Assembly (NCBI GenBank): GCA_007116865.1
Contig: SKHR01000096.1
Coordinates: 1 to 15,333 of the forward strand
Length of the DNA stretch: 15,333 nt
Direction of reading: 5' to 3'
DNA from: Marinospirillum sp.
GTDB taxonomy: Bacteria > Pseudomonadota > Gammaproteobacteria > Pseudomonadales > Halomonadaceae
In this document: positions 13,854-15,333 of the stretch, piece by piece
Numbering within the stretch: the first letter of the stretch is position 1
Layout of the letters: each line of letters begins with the position of its first letter
The notes under the pieces: model-generated
Database searches by the model: none
Told to the model about the DNA's origin: nothing
The model's input: only the letters and a program-made list of their open reading frames with translations
Translations under genes and position numbers: made by a program

Positions 13854-14318
13854 TTAAAAAATACCGGTTTCCAGTCCTGCTGCCATGGACTGACCAAGGG
13901 TTTCAGCTGAGGTAACAAACTCGGCTTGCCAGGGGCCTTTAAGCAGCAAGGTGGGTTGAACCCACTTCCATTTAAGCCCGGTCACGATCCGTCGAATAGC
14001 CTGATCCGTGCCCTGTCCATCCAAACCGGCACGAATGTAGAGCGCGCAGGGCAGTCCTTGGGTTTTCTCCAGGCAGGGATAATAACACCGATCAAACACG
14101 TCTTTGATCAATCCAGCCATGGTGCCAAAGTTTTCGGTGGTGCCCAGGATCACAGCATCACTTTTTAATAGATCCTCTGGCTGGGTCTGCAAGGGTGTCA
14201 GGCAGCGGCTGTAGACTTGGCTGATATCTGGATGGGTGGCACCCCGCAATACCGCATTCGCCAGCTGTTGAGTGTTGGCTGAAGGGGTGTGCGCAATGAT
14301 CAATAACTGCCGCATCAT
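13854..14318 (-). CDS. Flavodoxin-like NAD(P)H-dependent oxidoreductase
   Basis: A 154-residue flavodoxin-fold protein, probably binding FMN. The first beta strand LLIIAH (5-10) leads into a phosphate-binding loop TPSANT (11-16). TTENFGTMAGLIKDVFDR (60-77) is the typical flavin-contacting segment of the WrbA/NADPH-FMN reductase superfamily, and a CALYIRAG strand follows at 91-98. It is shorter than WrbA (about 198 residues), so it is a compact relative and not WrbA itself. Electron donor and substrate are unknown. The start overlaps the stop of the upstream DUF151 gene (TGATG); a second ATG follows at once. The ribosome binding site is poor, which again suggests coupled translation. Confidence 0.82.
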   Translation of the reverse strand: MMRQLLIIAHTPSANTQQLANAVLRGATHPDISQVYSRCLTPLQTQPEDLLKSDAVILGTTENFGTMAGLIKDVFDRCYYPCLEKTQGLPCALYIRAGLDGQGTDQAIRRIVTGLKWKWVQPTLLLKGPWQAEFVTSAETLGQSMAAGLETGIF

Positions 14319-15187
14319 CAGATGTCTTCAGCCGCCGGTGGTTGAGCTGGAGGGCGGGGGCGTGAAACCGGGTGGTCGGTGGTGACCTGCAATACCTGGG
14401 TTTCTCCTGCCTGCCATATCTGCATGCTGAGGGTGGCCTGAGGCGGTGCCTGACGAATCGCACGCAAATAGGCCATTGGGCTGGGGGTACTTTGTTCATT
14501 GACATGAGTGATCAGGGCGCCGGGCATCAGTCCCTGTTCCTGGGCAGAGCCTAAAGCCTCTGTCACCAGCACGCCGGGGGTGTCGGGCAGGTCTAATGCC
14601 TGGCGCAAATCAGCGGGCAGATGCGAAACACTGATGCCCCGTGCGGTCACGAGCTGCTCAGCAATCAGACGAACATCAACCTCGGTTGCGCTGTCCAGCA
14701 CACTGGGGCCAAGATAGATTTCTGCGCCAACACGTAACGCCAGTGCCATAGCATCACTGGGTCGGGCATCAATCAGGCGTGGCTGGCTCAAGGTCGGGCC
14801 ATCCAGCTCAAGAAAGCTTAAATAAGCCCCTTGCTGCATCTGGTCAATCAACACGCGCTTGAGCTGAAGGTCCAGGCCTAACACCAGATTTCTGAGCAGA
14901 TCGTGAGTCATCGGGCGGGGTGTGACCACATCTTGCAGCGCATTTTCGATGGCCTGACCTTCCACGAGGCCAATGAAAATGGGCACCACCTGCTGACTTT
15001 GATGGGGTTGCAGCAGGACCACGGGGGTTCCCTGAGGGGATAACAAAAGACTCACCAGCTCTGCGCTCACCCACTCATCATCGGCAACAGTGAGCGGGCG
15101 GGCAAACAGGTTTGAGCTGGTCAGTAAAGCACATACCAAGACCAGAGTAGGAATCAGGCTGGGGTGACTCAGCCGTTTTAACCTCAT
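14318..15187 (-). CDS. Exported DUF151 (bifunctional nuclease-like)-PDZ fusion protein
   Basis: A 289-residue protein with three parts. Residues 1-29 look like a Sec signal peptide: basic MRLKRL, a hydrophobic core, and possible cleavage after LFA. Residues about 36-165 match the DUF151/bifunctional nuclease domain, with VPIFIGLVEGQAIENAL (68-84), RPMTHDLLRNL (91-101) and IDARPSDAMALALRVGAEIY (139-158). Residues about 185-272 resemble a PDZ domain, with GVLVTEAL (205-212) as the carboxylate-binding loop and GLMPGALITHVN (219-230). The tail is Pro-rich. DUF151 proteins are usually cytoplasmic, so export plus PDZ is unusual. GGAG at 15194-15197, 6 nt away, supports the start. Its activity is unproven; the DUF151 call is firm, the PDZ call a little less so. 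Confidence 0.85.
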   Translation of the reverse strand: MRLKRLSHPSLIPTLVLVCALLTSSNLFARPLTVADDEWVSAELVSLLLSPQGTPVVLLQPHQSQQVVPIFIGLVEGQAIENALQDVVTPRPMTHDLLRNLVLGLDLQLKRVLIDQMQQGAYLSFLELDGPTLSQPRLIDARPSDAMALALRVGAEIYLGPSVLDSATEVDVRLIAEQLVTARGISVSHLPADLRQALDLPDTPGVLVTEALGSAQEQGLMPGALITHVNEQSTPSPMAYLRAIRQAPPQATLSMQIWQAGETQVLQVTTDHPVSRPRPPAQPPAAEDI

Positions 15188-15202
15188 TTTTAGCTCCAGG
15201 GT

Positions 15203-15333
15203 TTAATTTTCGGTGGCTTCCATGGGGTGTTGCTTGTCCTTTTTCTTCTTTTTCTTGCGCCGTTTAAGACTGAAAATATCCTTGCGTCGGTCTTTAAGGT
15301 TAGTCACTGAGCCTTCATTGCGCACAATTTTTA
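15203..15333 (-). CDS. C-terminal end of an unidentified lysine-rich-tailed protein (partial)
   Basis: The minus strand is open from the window edge to a TAA at 15203-15205, giving the last 42 residues of a longer protein. They read KIVRNEGSVTNLK, then DRRKDIFSLKRR, a run of six lysines, and DKQHPMEATEN. The basic tail suggests contact with nucleic acid or membrane phosphates, but I do not recognise the family. Its stop lies 15 nt before the DUF151-PDZ start and that gene has a ribosome binding site, so this is probably an upstream member of the same operon. The 5' end lies outside the window. Confidence 0.6.
   Translation of the reverse strand, partial: KIVRNEGSVTNLKDRRKDIFSLKRRKKKKKKDKQHPMEATEN

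Noticed and set aside
13841..13918. Upstream ATG giving the RNA methyltransferase 26 extra residues
   Set aside because: It would overlap the oxidoreductase gene by 65 nt and the extra residues do not resemble the family; MLSQKWQKLIRSL at 13840 is the typical opening.

Overview
The window reads as a chromosomal segment of a gammaproteobacterium, most like Pseudomonas or the Oceanospirillales. The order fabD-fabG-acpP-fabF-pabC-mltG-tmk-holB-pilZ-ycfH is the Pseudomonas version of the E. coli fab cluster: pilZ sits between holB and the TatD-family gene, and no fabH lies next to fabD. I cannot name a genus. Base composition and codon use look uniform, and I see no insertion sequence, phage gene, tRNA, rRNA or CRISPR array.

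Region 1 (1-227) has no convincing gene. It holds two possible RNA hairpins and an extended -10 promoter for fabD. Region 2 (228-8390, + strand) is the fatty acid, folate, cell wall and DNA replication cluster. FabD, FabG, AcpP and FabF are malonyl transfer, ketoreduction, acyl carrier and condensation components of type II fatty acid synthesis. PabC makes p-aminobenzoate for folate, MltG cuts nascent peptidoglycan, Tmk makes dTDP, HolB is the clamp-loader delta' subunit, PilZ supports type IV pili, and YcfH is a TatD-family metal-dependent hydrolase. From pabC to ycfH the genes touch or overlap almost without gaps. In contrast, the fabD/fabG, fabG/acpP and acpP/fabF junctions all carry inverted repeats. 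acpP has its own likely promoter and a very strong intrinsic terminator.

Region 3 (8391-11712, + strand) is a three-gene unit: a TetR-family regulator, a DUF1285 protein and a UvrD/Rep-like helicase, joined by two successive 4-nt ATGA overlaps. A 34-bp inverted repeat just before the regulator's ribosome binding site looks like an autoregulatory operator. Region 4 (11709-15333, - strand) converges on region 3 with a 4-nt overlap of the two terminal genes. In transcription order it holds the tail of an unidentified lysine-rich protein, a probably exported DUF151 nuclease-like/PDZ fusion, a small flavodoxin-like oxidoreductase, a SPOUT RNA methyltransferase, and an M48 metalloprotease with TPR repeats and a Tat-lipoprotein-like signal. 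These are packed as one operon whose promoter lies outside the window.

Most genes are ordinary housekeeping genes. The points most worth a second look are the exported DUF151-PDZ fusion, the TetR-DUF1285-helicase unit with its operator-like repeat, the hairpins around acpP, and the gapless convergence of the two operons.
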